The notes: a model not told the origin generated them from the letters alone. A DNA stretch of 25,853 bases from Anthropogastromicrobium sp963604075 (GCA_963604075.1 CAVCPW010000131.1:1-25853); one strand, 5' to 3'; positions 1 through 7,207 are shown, numbered from the stretch's first letter. A program made the numbers and translations.

Positions 1-2
1 CA

Positions 3-437
3 ATGCCGGTGTATAGATTAGCATATAAATATTATGTGGATAAACGAAAATCAAGTGAAGATTTTGTAAGATTTTGCTCACAATATTTAGTCAAATGCCC
101 GGAAATTGCATCTATATTGTTAGATGAGAAGGGGGAAAAATTAAAAAAAAGTGAACTAATAAAATTATGTATAGAATCTGATAATAGTTACCTTCAAGAA
201 TTAGGAAAAAGTTATGCTTTGGCGGAGCATGTGGAAAGTTTACATGATACAATTGAAATATCAAAGCTATACAAACAAAATATTAATAATTCTATTGTAC
301 TTAAAGCAGTAGCTGGAAATGGTTTTACATCATTAAATACATTGCTTGAGTTAGAGAAAATACAGAAACTTAATGGAGCAAAACTAATTCGTATGATAGC
401 ACGAGAAAATTTGCAAAGAAGGAATTTACTCCGGTAA
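3..437 (+). CDS. Hypothetical protein, AT-rich, possibly 5'-truncated
   Basis: I do not recognise this 144-residue protein. The first ATG lies at the very edge of the window, so the reading frame may begin earlier and this may be only a C-terminal part. It looks soluble and largely helical, rich in Lys, Glu, Leu and Ile, with no signal peptide, membrane segment or catalytic motif that I can name. Its base composition is visibly much more AT-rich than the genes from 963 onward, which suggests a different origin. It ends next to G-run motifs and a tandem repeat, so the last few residues could be a chimeric tail made by an insertion or deletion. The frame is open and protein-like, but its function is unknown. 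Confidence 0.5.
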   Translation: MPVYRLAYKYYVDKRKSSEDFVRFCSQYLVKCPEIASILLDEKGEKLKKSELIKLCIESDNSYLQELGKSYALAEHVESLHDTIEISKLYKQNINNSIVLKAVAGNGFTSLNTLLELEKIQKLNGAKLIRMIARENLQRRNLLR

Positions 438-520
438 GCCAGAGGGGGCAGTTATTACACAGACACAGTGGGGGGCAGGAACCATAAAGTCTGATAAATA
501 ACTCAAACTTCGCACTTGAA

Positions 521-550
521 TGAAGTGGTAAACTATGAAGTGGTAAACTA
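521..550. repeat. Exact 15-bp tandem direct repeat (two copies)
   Basis: TGAAGTGGTAAACTA occurs at 521-535 and again immediately at 536-550 without a mismatch. The repeat lies between the second and third G-run motif downstream of the AT-rich orphan frame. It could be a slippage product or part of the end of a decayed mobile element. Confidence 0.85.
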
Positions 551-676
551 AAACTGGACACGGAGGGGGTCAGATGATTCCATAGCAAAAATTAGGTTGA
601 AATGTTACAAAAAAGCTCGACCACAACACATTGATGCCGATTGCAAAGCCAACCGTGATCAGGTTTTGCATGGAAC

Positions 677-764
677 GTTCTCAGTGTTTTCTCGCATTTT
701 TGCGCAAAAAAAATACCGCACAACAAATGCGAAATCGATGAGAACGCAGTATTGTTGTGTGGCG
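677..764. repeat. Nested and competing inverted repeats
   Basis: GTTCTCA (677-683) is the reverse complement of TGAGAAC (739-745). Inside that pair, CGCATTT (693-699) is the reverse complement of AAATGCG (725-731). A 14-bp perfect palindrome, TTTTTGCGCAAAAA (697-710), sits in the apical part. A second pairing, CCGCACAACAA (716-726) with TTGTTGTGTGGCG (752-764, a two-base bulge), uses some of the same bases, so the two folds exclude each other. It could be a small structured RNA, a decayed element end or a termination signal. No standard family is recognised. Confidence 0.5.
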
Positions 765-856
765 AAAAAATAAAGATATCTTTCTAAGTCCCTATGAAAA
801 GTCCACGGCCGGAATCCAATTTTAGTACCAATAAGATAGCAAAAAATACGGAAAAT

Positions 857-895
857 GTCAAGCTTGACAAAACAGAAAAATTGCTATACTGTTGA
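857..895 (+). promoter_or_regulatory. Promoter P1 of the peptidase operon, twin of the one at 20832
   Basis: The -35 is TTGACA (864-869) and the -10 is TATACT (885-890), extended as TGCTATACT. The spacer is 15 bp, shorter than the usual 17. The -35 forms the right half of a perfect 12-bp palindrome, GTCAAGCTTGAC (857-868). The whole 39-bp block matches the promoter at 20832-20870 at 33 of 39 positions with no gap, while the flanks do not match. A palindrome over the -35 suggests an operator, and the short spacer suggests that an activator or special factor may be needed; both are inference. Confidence 0.75.
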
Positions 896-909
896 GCTAT
901 GTGTTTTCG

Positions 910-929
910 CTCACTGCTAAGGTAGTGAG
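910..929 (+). other. Small hairpin in the 5' leader of the peptidase operon
   Basis: CTCACT (910-915) pairs with AGTGAG (924-929) around an 8-base loop, shortly after the expected transcription start and before the AAGGAGG at 946-952. It has no T-tract, so it is not a terminator. It may stabilise the 5' end of the mRNA. Confidence 0.45.
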
Positions 930-962
930 GTGAATTGCTAGAAAGAAGGAGGAAGGCATAAG

Positions 963-2351
963 ATGAGTTTGACAAAAATATGCTTAAAACCATACTGGAA
1001 AGACAATACCGTAGAGCAGATGGATGTGAAAATGGAACTTACCGGGTTGACCTACAAGCAGGGAGACCGTCTGTGCGGCATGCAGCTGGAAACCGTGACG
1101 ATTCCAGGCTGTGAGGCAGAAAATTTGCAGATTAGTGATGAAAGCGGCACCATACCAGTGCAGGAATCTGAGGAACAGCCGTATCCGTACAAGTGGCGCA
1201 GATGGAATGTGCAGCGTGATACAAATGGAACGATACAGATTTCCTATACGGTGACACCGAGAGTATTAAAGTCAACTGATATTTGTGGCCCATACTTTGA
1301 TTTTCGTGCAGAAGAGGGGGGCGCAAACAGTGCCGGAATCTCGATTTTGATGGATGTAGAAAATGCCGGGGCATGTGAGCTGTCCTGGGATTTGAGCGCG
1401 ATGCCAGAGGGCAGCCGTGGTATTTGCACTTTCGGAGAAAATGAAGTAAAGACCGATACGCTTGAACAGCTTCGTGAATGTTATTTTGCTGTGGGCCAGT
1501 TAAATGCAATCGAAGAAGGTGACTTTGGTTTTTACTGGATGTCTCAGCCGCCGTTTGACGTGAAGGAGGTTGCTGAGTACACGAAAAAGCTCTTTGGTCA
1601 TATGCAGAAATTCTTCAAGGACACCGAAAAGGTATACCGTATTTTTGTCAGAAAAGACCCGTTTTTGACAAGTGGCGGAACAGCTCTTTACCGTTCATAT
1701 ATGTTTGGATGGAACACGACGCAGCCGTGCAGCTTATCCGACAAAAAATCCATTCTTGCCCATGAGATGGTACATAACTGGCCACATTTAAATGACAATC
1801 CTTATGGTGTTACAACTTGGTATTCCGAAGGAACCGCAGAATATTACAGTGTGATGCTGCCGCTTCGCCTTGGTCTGATCTCTGATGAGGATGCGATTGA
1901 TGAGTTGCAAAAGCGCACCGATCAATATTATGCAAACCCAACGCGCGCGCTCGGAGACGAGGAGGCTGCGGCAATTTGCTGGAAGGACCGTCGTGCACAG
2001 CGTCTGGTTTATGGCAGAGGCATGATTTTCTTTATCAATATGGACATTCGCATTCGCAAGGCAACAAATAGCGTACAAAATATTGATGATGTGGTACTTG
2101 ATATTTTACAGAAGGGACGTGATGGTGTTGTACTGGGGAATGAAGTCTTTTTAGAGTCTGTTAAGCGAATCAGTGGTCTGGATGTGCGAAGCGAGTGGGA
2201 AGCAATGCATACAGGAAAGGAGATCATTCCATTAGACGGTGGTTTTGACGGACGATTTGCCGTAGTGGAAAAAGAGATCGAGGAGGCAGACACAGGAAAT
2301 AAAGTGCGTTCCTGGACATGGATCAAGTGTGGAGCGAAAGATGAGAAATAA
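963..2351 (+). CDS. M61-like zinc metallopeptidase (gluzincin)
   Basis: A predicted cytoplasmic aminopeptidase-type zinc peptidase of 462 residues. The HExxH motif is HEMVH at residues 267-271, followed by NW. The third ligand is Glu289 in WYSEGTAEYY, 17 residues after the second His. In M1 and M61 enzymes the two His and the downstream Glu bind zinc and the Glu of HExxH is catalytic. The region after it (YGRGMIFFINMDIRIRK, then a segment on an ordered helical bundle) also resembles M61. There is no signal peptide. The chain is shorter than many M61 proteins and I see no C-terminal PDZ domain. The start is supported by AAGGAGG ten bases upstream. It is the first gene after promoter P1 and precedes two serine peptidases, so a role in peptide breakdown is likely. 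M1-like is the main alternative. Confidence 0.8.
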   Translation: MSLTKICLKPYWKDNTVEQMDVKMELTGLTYKQGDRLCGMQLETVTIPGCEAENLQISDESGTIPVQESEEQPYPYKWRRWNVQRDTNGTIQISYTVTPRVLKSTDICGPYFDFRAEEGGANSAGISILMDVENAGACELSWDLSAMPEGSRGICTFGENEVKTDTLEQLRECYFAVGQLNAIEEGDFGFYWMSQPPFDVKEVAEYTKKLFGHMQKFFKDTEKVYRIFVRKDPFLTSGGTALYRSYMFGWNTTQPCSLSDKKSILAHEMVHNWPHLNDNPYGVTTWYSEGTAEYYSVMLPLRLGLISDEDAIDELQKRTDQYYANPTRALGDEEAAAICWKDRRAQRLVYGRGMIFFINMDIRIRKATNSVQNIDDVVLDILQKGRDGVVLGNEVFLESVKRISGLDVRSEWEAMHTGKEIIPLDGGFDGRFAVVEKEIEEADTGNKVRSWTWIKCGAKDEK

Positions 2352-2415
2352 GTGAAATGAGGAAAAGAAGAAAAAAATAAAAGAAGAAATAAAAGAAGAA
2401 GGAAAAGAAGATAAG
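2352..2415. repeat. Cytosine-free purine-rich tract with 12-bp tandem repeat
   Basis: The gap between the metallopeptidase and the first S9 gene is almost entirely A and G on the plus strand, with a few T and no C. It contains AAATAAAAGAAG twice in tandem (2375-2386 and 2387-2398). It probably arose by replication slippage. In the mRNA it would be an unstructured spacer ahead of the AAGGGG ribosome binding site of the next gene. Confidence 0.8.
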
Positions 2416-2442
2416 CACTCAAACGAGAAGGGGCAAATAGAA

Positions 2443-4713
2443 ATGAAAATAAATTCAACACAGCTCAAAAAATTTATACCAGAGACGATGAAAGAGATTG
2501 TCTACGTCACATGGCCATCACTTGCACCGGCAGGAGATAAGGTCGCATGGGTTGACTGGAAGGGTGACATGAAAAGTGGCCTGTTTTCCTCAAAGATTCA
2601 TCTGATGGAAAACTTAACACAGGAGGCGTTACGAAATACTGCATCACAGGGTGATTCAACACAGGATGCGACAGGCGAAGAGAGCAAGGACACGGATCGA
2701 AAGGAAACTGTTCTGACATCAGATGGCGTAAATGAGAAACAGCCAGTGATCCTTTCAGATGGTATTCACATGGCGTATCTGTCTGATGAGACTGGTGAGT
2801 TTCAGGTGTTCATTAAAAATCTTGCGACGAACGAAAAGCGTCAGATCACGACACTTCGCCATGGTGTATTGCGCTATCAGATGTCAGATGATGAGACCAA
2901 GCTTGTCTTTGAGGCAACGCTGTGGCCGGATGAGGTTAAAAAAGGCATTGAATTTACAGAGATGACACCAGAGCAGAAAGCCGAGTGGGAGGAGGAACTT
3001 GACTGGACTCCGTATGAAATTACGACACTGACATACAAGATGGACGAGTGGCATGGCATGAGAAAGGGTGAATTTTCCCATATCGGTACCGTAAATATTG
3101 CTTCTGGCGAGCAGACGCTTTTTTGTGCAGGTCGTATGGAAACAATGGAAATGATCTTCCCGACTTGGTCGCATGATGGCAAGACTGTCGCATTTCATGG
3201 CTATCCGTATGATGGCGCAAAAGGACGCCGCACCGAGCTTTTTACCTGTGATGAAAACGGAGAGAATTTGCGTCAGGTGAGCATTGATGCCGGAATCTAT
3301 GCAGATCACGCACCTGCATTTACGGCAGATGATACCGGTATCGTAACGATGGTATTTGGTGATTTTGAAGACGGAAGCTGTGTGCAGCTGCCGATGTTGT
3401 TTGATCTGTCTGATGGCACACATCGCTATTTGATCGGTGAGTGGGATGAGTCCCTCTGCCACGGCGTTCATCCGCTTCGCGCAGGTTCCCTTGAGTACGG
3501 CGATCATTCCCCTTACTTTATGCTCACAAAGGACGGAAAGTATCTATATTTCCAGACAGGACGCCATGGTCGTTACTCTTTGTGTCGTGTAAGAATTGAT
3601 GCGGCAAAGTACGAGTCTGGGGAGACATCCATTGATGCGATTGCGGCTTCAGTCTTAAAGCCAAGTCCAGTCGAGATGGTCCTAGAAGGTCAGACCGATA
3701 TTCAGGAATTTTCCATGAATGCGAATGGTCAGATTGTGACCGTTCAGGCTGATTGGTTGCATCCTGCAGAGCTTTGGATGAATGGCAAGCAACTGACCGA
3801 CAGCAATCCGTGGCTGTCTGAGTATGCGCTCGCCGATGTTGAGGAACGCTGGGTGAAGAGCAAGGACGGCAAGGCAGATCTTCAGTATTTCCTTGTAAAG
3901 CCAGTTGGCTTTGAAGAAGGCACACAGTATCCGGCAGTACTAGATATCAAGGGCGGACCGGAGACGATGTATGGACTCACCTTCTGGCATGAGTTTCAGG
4001 CATTGGCATCCGCAGGAATGGCTGTCATTTTCGGAAATCCGAGAGGAAGCACAGGCTTTGGTCGTGCTTACTGTGCCGATGGTATCTGCTGGGGCAATGA
4101 AGCAATGGATGATCTCGTGCAATTTGTAGAAGATGCAGTTTCACTTGGTATTGTTGACGTAAAACGTGTCGGTGTCACAGGCGGCAGTTACGGCGGATAT
4201 ATGACAAACAAGCTGATTGGAAGAACAAATGTGTTTGCGGCAGCAGTCGCACAGCGTTGTCTGGCAAACACGGCGACATCCTATGGAACAGGTGATATGG
4301 GCTTTGTCTCTTCGCGCCCGATTCCAAAGCATTTTCACATGCTCGATTATTTAGAGGGACGCGCAAGAGGAAATATCATTTCCTATATTGACCATTTTAA
4401 AGTGCCGTTACTAATTCTTCACGCTTATCAGGATTATCGCTGCGGCTTCGAGCAGGCCGAGCAGGTATTTATCCCGATGAAGGAGCGAAATCCAGAGATT
4501 CCGTGCCGCATGGTTATGTTTCCAAATGAAAATCATGGAATGACCAGAACCGGAAAGCTGTATCATCAGGTACGTCATTTGCAGGAGATGACGGACTGGT
4601 TTGTAAAATATTTGATCGATGAGCCTGACTGGAGAACGAAAAAGAAGAATAATGAGAATAACAACGCAACCGAGTCCAATACCGACTTTATGGCGACACA
4701 GGAGGAGCACTGA
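2443..4713 (+). CDS. S9 family serine peptidase (prolyl oligopeptidase / acylaminoacyl-peptidase type), copy 1
   Basis: A 756-residue oligopeptidase with an N-terminal beta-propeller-like region (about 1-480) and a C-terminal alpha/beta-hydrolase domain. The nucleophile motif is GGSYGG with Ser582. Asp664 (AYQDYRC) and His698 (NENHGM) complete the triad at the usual spacing. The oxyanion region GNPRGSTGFG lies upstream. S9 enzymes cleave short peptides, because the propeller limits access. No signal peptide is visible, so it should act in the cytoplasm. A polar insert at about residues 64-98 and a 25-residue Lys/Asn/Glu-rich tail extend the chain. An AAGGGG lies nine bases before the ATG. The stop overlaps the next ATG by one base (TGATG), indicating translational coupling with its paralogue. 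DPP-, acylaminoacyl- or prolyl-specificity cannot be told from sequence. Confidence 0.9.
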   Translation: MKINSTQLKKFIPETMKEIVYVTWPSLAPAGDKVAWVDWKGDMKSGLFSSKIHLMENLTQEALRNTASQGDSTQDATGEESKDTDRKETVLTSDGVNEKQPVILSDGIHMAYLSDETGEFQVFIKNLATNEKRQITTLRHGVLRYQMSDDETKLVFEATLWPDEVKKGIEFTEMTPEQKAEWEEELDWTPYEITTLTYKMDEWHGMRKGEFSHIGTVNIASGEQTLFCAGRMETMEMIFPTWSHDGKTVAFHGYPYDGAKGRRTELFTCDENGENLRQVSIDAGIYADHAPAFTADDTGIVTMVFGDFEDGSCVQLPMLFDLSDGTHRYLIGEWDESLCHGVHPLRAGSLEYGDHSPYFMLTKDGKYLYFQTGRHGRYSLCRVRIDAAKYESGETSIDAIAASVLKPSPVEMVLEGQTDIQEFSMNANGQIVTVQADWLHPAELWMNGKQLTDSNPWLSEYALADVEERWVKSKDGKADLQYFLVKPVGFEEGTQYPAVLDIKGGPETMYGLTFWHEFQALASAGMAVIFGNPRGSTGFGRAYCADGICWGNEAMDDLVQFVEDAVSLGIVDVKRVGVTGGSYGGYMTNKLIGRTNVFAAAVAQRCLANTATSYGTGDMGFVSSRPIPKHFHMLDYLEGRARGNIISYIDHFKVPLLILHAYQDYRCGFEQAEQVFIPMKERNPEIPCRMVMFPNENHGMTRTGKLYHQVRHLQEMTDWFVKYLIDEPDWRTKKKNNENNNATESNTDFMATQEEH

Positions 4714-6791
4714 TGAAACGTTTACCTGAATTTGAGGATTGCCGTGATCTTGAACATTTAAACGGAGGCGATTATTTCCCTGAAAAGGAGCTTGTCTGTT
4801 ATGCCTCCAACCATACAAACGGCATTGTGATAAAAAATTTAAAGACAAATATGTGCACGACCGTGACAGCAGGCGGCGCAGGTGAGAGCGGTCCGACGTT
4901 CTCACCGGATGGAACGAAGATTTTATTTGTCTCAGCAAAGAAAGGCGTAGGCCGTCAGGCATTTGTCTATGACATCGAGAGCAAGTGTGTAACACAGGTT
5001 ACTCATGTAAAAGGTGCTGTTATGGAGCCACAGTGGTCACCTGATGGAACGAAAGTGCTGTTCTCTGTGATTACCTCTGGCGCATCACAGAATGCGTCAA
5101 ATTCATCGAATGCGTCCAACGGATCCAATACAGCAAGTGATTCATCATCTACTGTATCTGCGTCTGTATCTTCTGCATCTGCACCGCAGGAGCACTTTGT
5201 ATATGACGACGATGCCGTTGCCACCGAGGATTTTGGCTACAAGTTTGATGGCATGGGCTTTATTCGTCCAGACACTCACTGGCATCTGTTTGTTGCATCT
5301 GCTGATGGCACAAGTGAGACACAGTTAACTGACGGCGAGTATGATTATCTGCATGCCGCATGGGCGCCAAACAGCAAAGAGATCGTCTGCGTCAGCAACC
5401 GTTTTCGCTCAAGACAGGAATCTATAGGATATGATCTTCTCATGATCGACGTGGACAAGGAGCCTGGTAAGCTTCGCAGACTGACTGAGAACTATTGGCT
5501 GGTATCCTATCCAAACCCGGTGCGTCCGATTTTTACACCAGATGGAAAATACGTCATCGCCGTCATTTTAAATCCAGAGTATGCAGATTCGGAGTCGGAG
5601 TCTGGCTATCCGGAGGGTTACCTGTACAGATTTGCTGTCGCAGATGGCGCAGCAACCCCTATATTTGTTCAGGATGAGAACTGCTACCAGTGCGTTCAAT
5701 TTCCGTATAACGCAGGCTGCGGACACGGCATGGATAAGATGCAGATCGATGAGAGCGGACGCTATGTGTACTTTGTCAGCGGCTGGAAGGGCCAGGGCAA
5801 TCTGTACCGCTTAGACCTAGAGGGTGATGGTCACGCCAAGCTTTTCTGGGGCGGCAAGCAGGTTTGTCACGGAATCAGCAAGGTGCATAACGGACGCATC
5901 ATGGCGTCAGCAGCCAAATCAACGGTGCCAGAATTTTATGCGATTCTGGATGCAGCGACAGGCAACGTACTTAAGACTGCAGTGCAGTCTGCACAGAATC
6001 TCTTAAATGAGGTAGAACTTAGTGAGCCGGAGGATTTCTTTTTCCCAACACTTGACGGCGAGAGTCAGGTTCACGGCTTTGTGATGCCGCCGCTTGGCGC
6101 AAAGGCAGGTGAAAAATATCCGGCGATCCTTTACATTCATGGTGGTCCGCATCCGTTCTACACTTACGGTCTGACTATGGAGTTTCAGATGTTAGCAGCG
6201 AAAGGTTTTGCGATTCTTTACTGCAATCCGAGAGGAAGCAGTGGCTACGGCTGGACACATGAGAATTACCAGAGAAGCGTTGATGGCTCTGCTTATTACG
6301 ATCTGCTCCAATTTGTAGATGAGGCATGTAGACGATTTGACTTTATCGATGCCGATCGCGTTGGTGTTACAGGCGGCAGCTATGGCGGATACATGACAAA
6401 CTATATGGCAACACATGCCAAGCGCTTCAAGGCATATGTCACCCAGCGAAGCATTTCTAATGAGTTAATTATGTATGCAAATTCAGATATGCAGGGCAAG
6501 AGCATAGACTATAAGAGCTATGAAGATTTCATGGTGGATAAGCTAAAGGATTCTGCCGTATCCTATGCAGAGCGTGTGGATAAGCCGATTCTGATTTTGC
6601 ACGGCATCGAGGACTATCGTACTCCGGTCGAGGGTGCGCACCAGTTCTATGTCGCAATCAAGGATCTGCACCCAGATCTGCCGGTGAAGATGGTCATCTA
6701 TCCGCATACCGGACACGAGCAGCCATCCAATCCAAGATTGTTAAAGCATTATTATCGTGAGATGATTGAGTGGTTCCAGAAATATTTATAA
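4713..6791 (+). CDS. S9 family serine peptidase, copy 2, with Ser/Asn-rich insert
   Basis: A second S9 oligopeptidase of 692 residues with the same architecture as its upstream neighbour. The triad is Ser556 (GGSYGGYMTNY), Asp634 (HGIEDYRTP) and His668 (HTGHEQ), and GNPRGSSGYG-like residues precede the nucleophile. Repeated SPDGTK motifs (for example around residues 66 and 108) mark WD40/TolB-like propeller blades. Residues 124-157 form a low-complexity Ser/Asn/Ala/Thr stretch inside the propeller, which is unusual and probably a flexible surface loop. No signal peptide is seen. It begins at the last base of the previous stop codon, with GGAGGA just upstream, and is the last gene before a hairpin. 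Two tandem paralogues probably have different peptide preferences. Exact specificity is unknown. Confidence 0.9.
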   Translation: MKRLPEFEDCRDLEHLNGGDYFPEKELVCYASNHTNGIVIKNLKTNMCTTVTAGGAGESGPTFSPDGTKILFVSAKKGVGRQAFVYDIESKCVTQVTHVKGAVMEPQWSPDGTKVLFSVITSGASQNASNSSNASNGSNTASDSSSTVSASVSSASAPQEHFVYDDDAVATEDFGYKFDGMGFIRPDTHWHLFVASADGTSETQLTDGEYDYLHAAWAPNSKEIVCVSNRFRSRQESIGYDLLMIDVDKEPGKLRRLTENYWLVSYPNPVRPIFTPDGKYVIAVILNPEYADSESESGYPEGYLYRFAVADGAATPIFVQDENCYQCVQFPYNAGCGHGMDKMQIDESGRYVYFVSGWKGQGNLYRLDLEGDGHAKLFWGGKQVCHGISKVHNGRIMASAAKSTVPEFYAILDAATGNVLKTAVQSAQNLLNEVELSEPEDFFFPTLDGESQVHGFVMPPLGAKAGEKYPAILYIHGGPHPFYTYGLTMEFQMLAAKGFAILYCNPRGSSGYGWTHENYQRSVDGSAYYDLLQFVDEACRRFDFIDADRVGVTGGSYGGYMTNYMATHAKRFKAYVTQRSISNELIMYANSDMQGKSIDYKSYEDFMVDKLKDSAVSYAERVDKPILILHGIEDYRTPVEGAHQFYVAIKDLHPDLPVKMVIYPHTGHEQPSNPRLLKHYYREMIEWFQKYL

Positions 6792-6928
6792 AAGTGCAAG
6801 CAGCGAAGCGGATTGCGAATATCATTGACAATTCAAGGTCAAAAATCCTCTTGTAGGCAAGTTTGCATCAAAGCTTTACCATTACACTTTTTTGACTCAA
6901 GTATCATAACCAGATAATTAATTGAAGT

Positions 6929-6950
6929 TGTGATAATCATGTGATAATCA
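6929..6950. repeat. Exact 11-bp tandem direct repeat, possible regulator site
   Basis: TGTGATAATCA occurs at 6929-6939 and again at 6940-6950. The period is close to one helical turn, so two protein subunits could bind the same face. It lies about 120 bp upstream of the transporter promoter, with a hairpin in between. It is flanked by TTGAAG on both sides (6922-6927 and 6952-6957). Chance slippage is the alternative. Confidence 0.5.
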
Positions 6951-6977
6951 GTTGAAGGTGTTGAGAGATTGCTGTGA

Positions 6978-7005
6978 AAAGCCATCGGGGCGTCCCGGTG
7001 GCTTT
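6978..7005 (+). terminator. Probable terminator hairpin after the peptidase operon
   Basis: AAAGCC starts a 12-bp stem (6978-6989 with 6994-7005, one G-U pair) closed by a GCGT loop and ending GGCTTT. The stem is strong, but what follows (CATCAAATTG) is not a good T-tract, so termination may be partial or factor-dependent. It is the only strong hairpin between the S9 genes and the transporter promoter. Confidence 0.65.
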
Positions 7006-7025
7006 CATCAAATTGCAGCATGAGC

Positions 7026-7069
7026 AATATGCATATTAAAAAGCTTAATATAGGTACAATATGCACATT
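7026..7069. promoter_or_regulatory. Twin operator-like sites upstream of the peptide transporter
   Basis: AATATGCATATT (7026-7037) is a perfect 12-bp palindrome. AATATGCACATT (7058-7069) repeats it with one change, and both are preceded by C. The copies are 32 bp apart, about three helical turns, and the second overlaps the first two bases of the -35. This is the pattern of two sites for a dimeric regulator. The regulator is unknown; the nearby PucR-type protein is one candidate. Confidence 0.55.
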
Positions 7070-7096
7070 GATACAAACCCTATTTTATGCTAAACT
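7068..7096 (+). promoter_or_regulatory. Promoter of the peptide ABC transporter operon
   Basis: The -35 is TTGATA (7068-7073), the spacer is 17 bp and the -10 is TAAACT (7091-7096) with an upstream TGC extension. This is a good sigma-A type match. It places the start near 7103, giving a leader of about 105 bases before the binding-protein gene. Confidence 0.7.
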
Positions 7097-7138
7097 AGGT
7101 TCAAGATTGGCAGAGGAAAGCGGTTCAAAGGAGAACAC

Positions 7139-7184
7139 CCTGACAATCTATTTATATAGTCAGGACGCTTTACCAAACTAAAGC
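7139..7184 (+). promoter_or_regulatory. Two hairpins in the transporter leader
   Basis: CCTGAC (7139-7144) pairs with GTCAGG (7159-7164), with a possible inner stem CTAT/ATAG. GCTTT (7167-7171) then pairs with AAAGC (7180-7184). An AGATTG near the start of the leader is complementary to CAATCT in the first loop, so a pseudoknot or alternative fold is possible. The hairpins end about 11 bases before GGAGG. I do not recognise a known riboswitch class. mRNA stabilisation of an abundant binding-protein transcript is the simplest role. Confidence 0.45.
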
Positions 7185-7207
7185 ATAATAAAACGGAGGA
7201 ATGAAAG

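Larger units (their letters stand above)
438..962. other. Long non-coding stretch with G-run motifs, repeats and a promoter
   Basis: I see no convincing gene here. Three similar G-run motifs occur: GAGGGGGCAG (442-451), TGGGGGGCAGG (469-479) and GGAGGGGGTCAG (562-573). They are separated by AT-rich sequence that includes an exact 15-bp tandem repeat. G-run motifs repeated this way resemble the terminal regions of IS21-like elements, but no transposase is visible, so a scar is only an inference. From about 677 the stretch holds nested inverted repeats, and from 857 the promoter of the peptidase operon. Confidence 0.5.

Noticed and set aside
590..673. A 32-residue hydrophobic reading frame on the minus strand (begins MQNLITVGFAIGIN)
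   Set aside because: It is very short, lacks a ribosome binding site and overlaps no conserved context. It could be a relic of a membrane-protein end but cannot be supported.
2009..2468. Leu/Phe/Ser-rich minus-strand frames
   Set aside because: They are artefacts of the purine-rich tract at 2352-2415 read backwards and overlap two well-supported genes.
2884..3507. 207-codon minus-strand frame
   Set aside because: It lies entirely inside the first S9 peptidase gene, which has a complete catalytic triad; the reverse frame has no recognisable domain.
4411..4995. 194-codon minus-strand frame
   Set aside because: It spans the junction of the two S9 genes and has no domain or ribosome binding site.
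7097..7207. T-box or lysine/glycine riboswitch in the transporter leader
   Set aside because: The leader is too short and lacks the conserved T-box sequence or known aptamer cores; only simple hairpins are seen.
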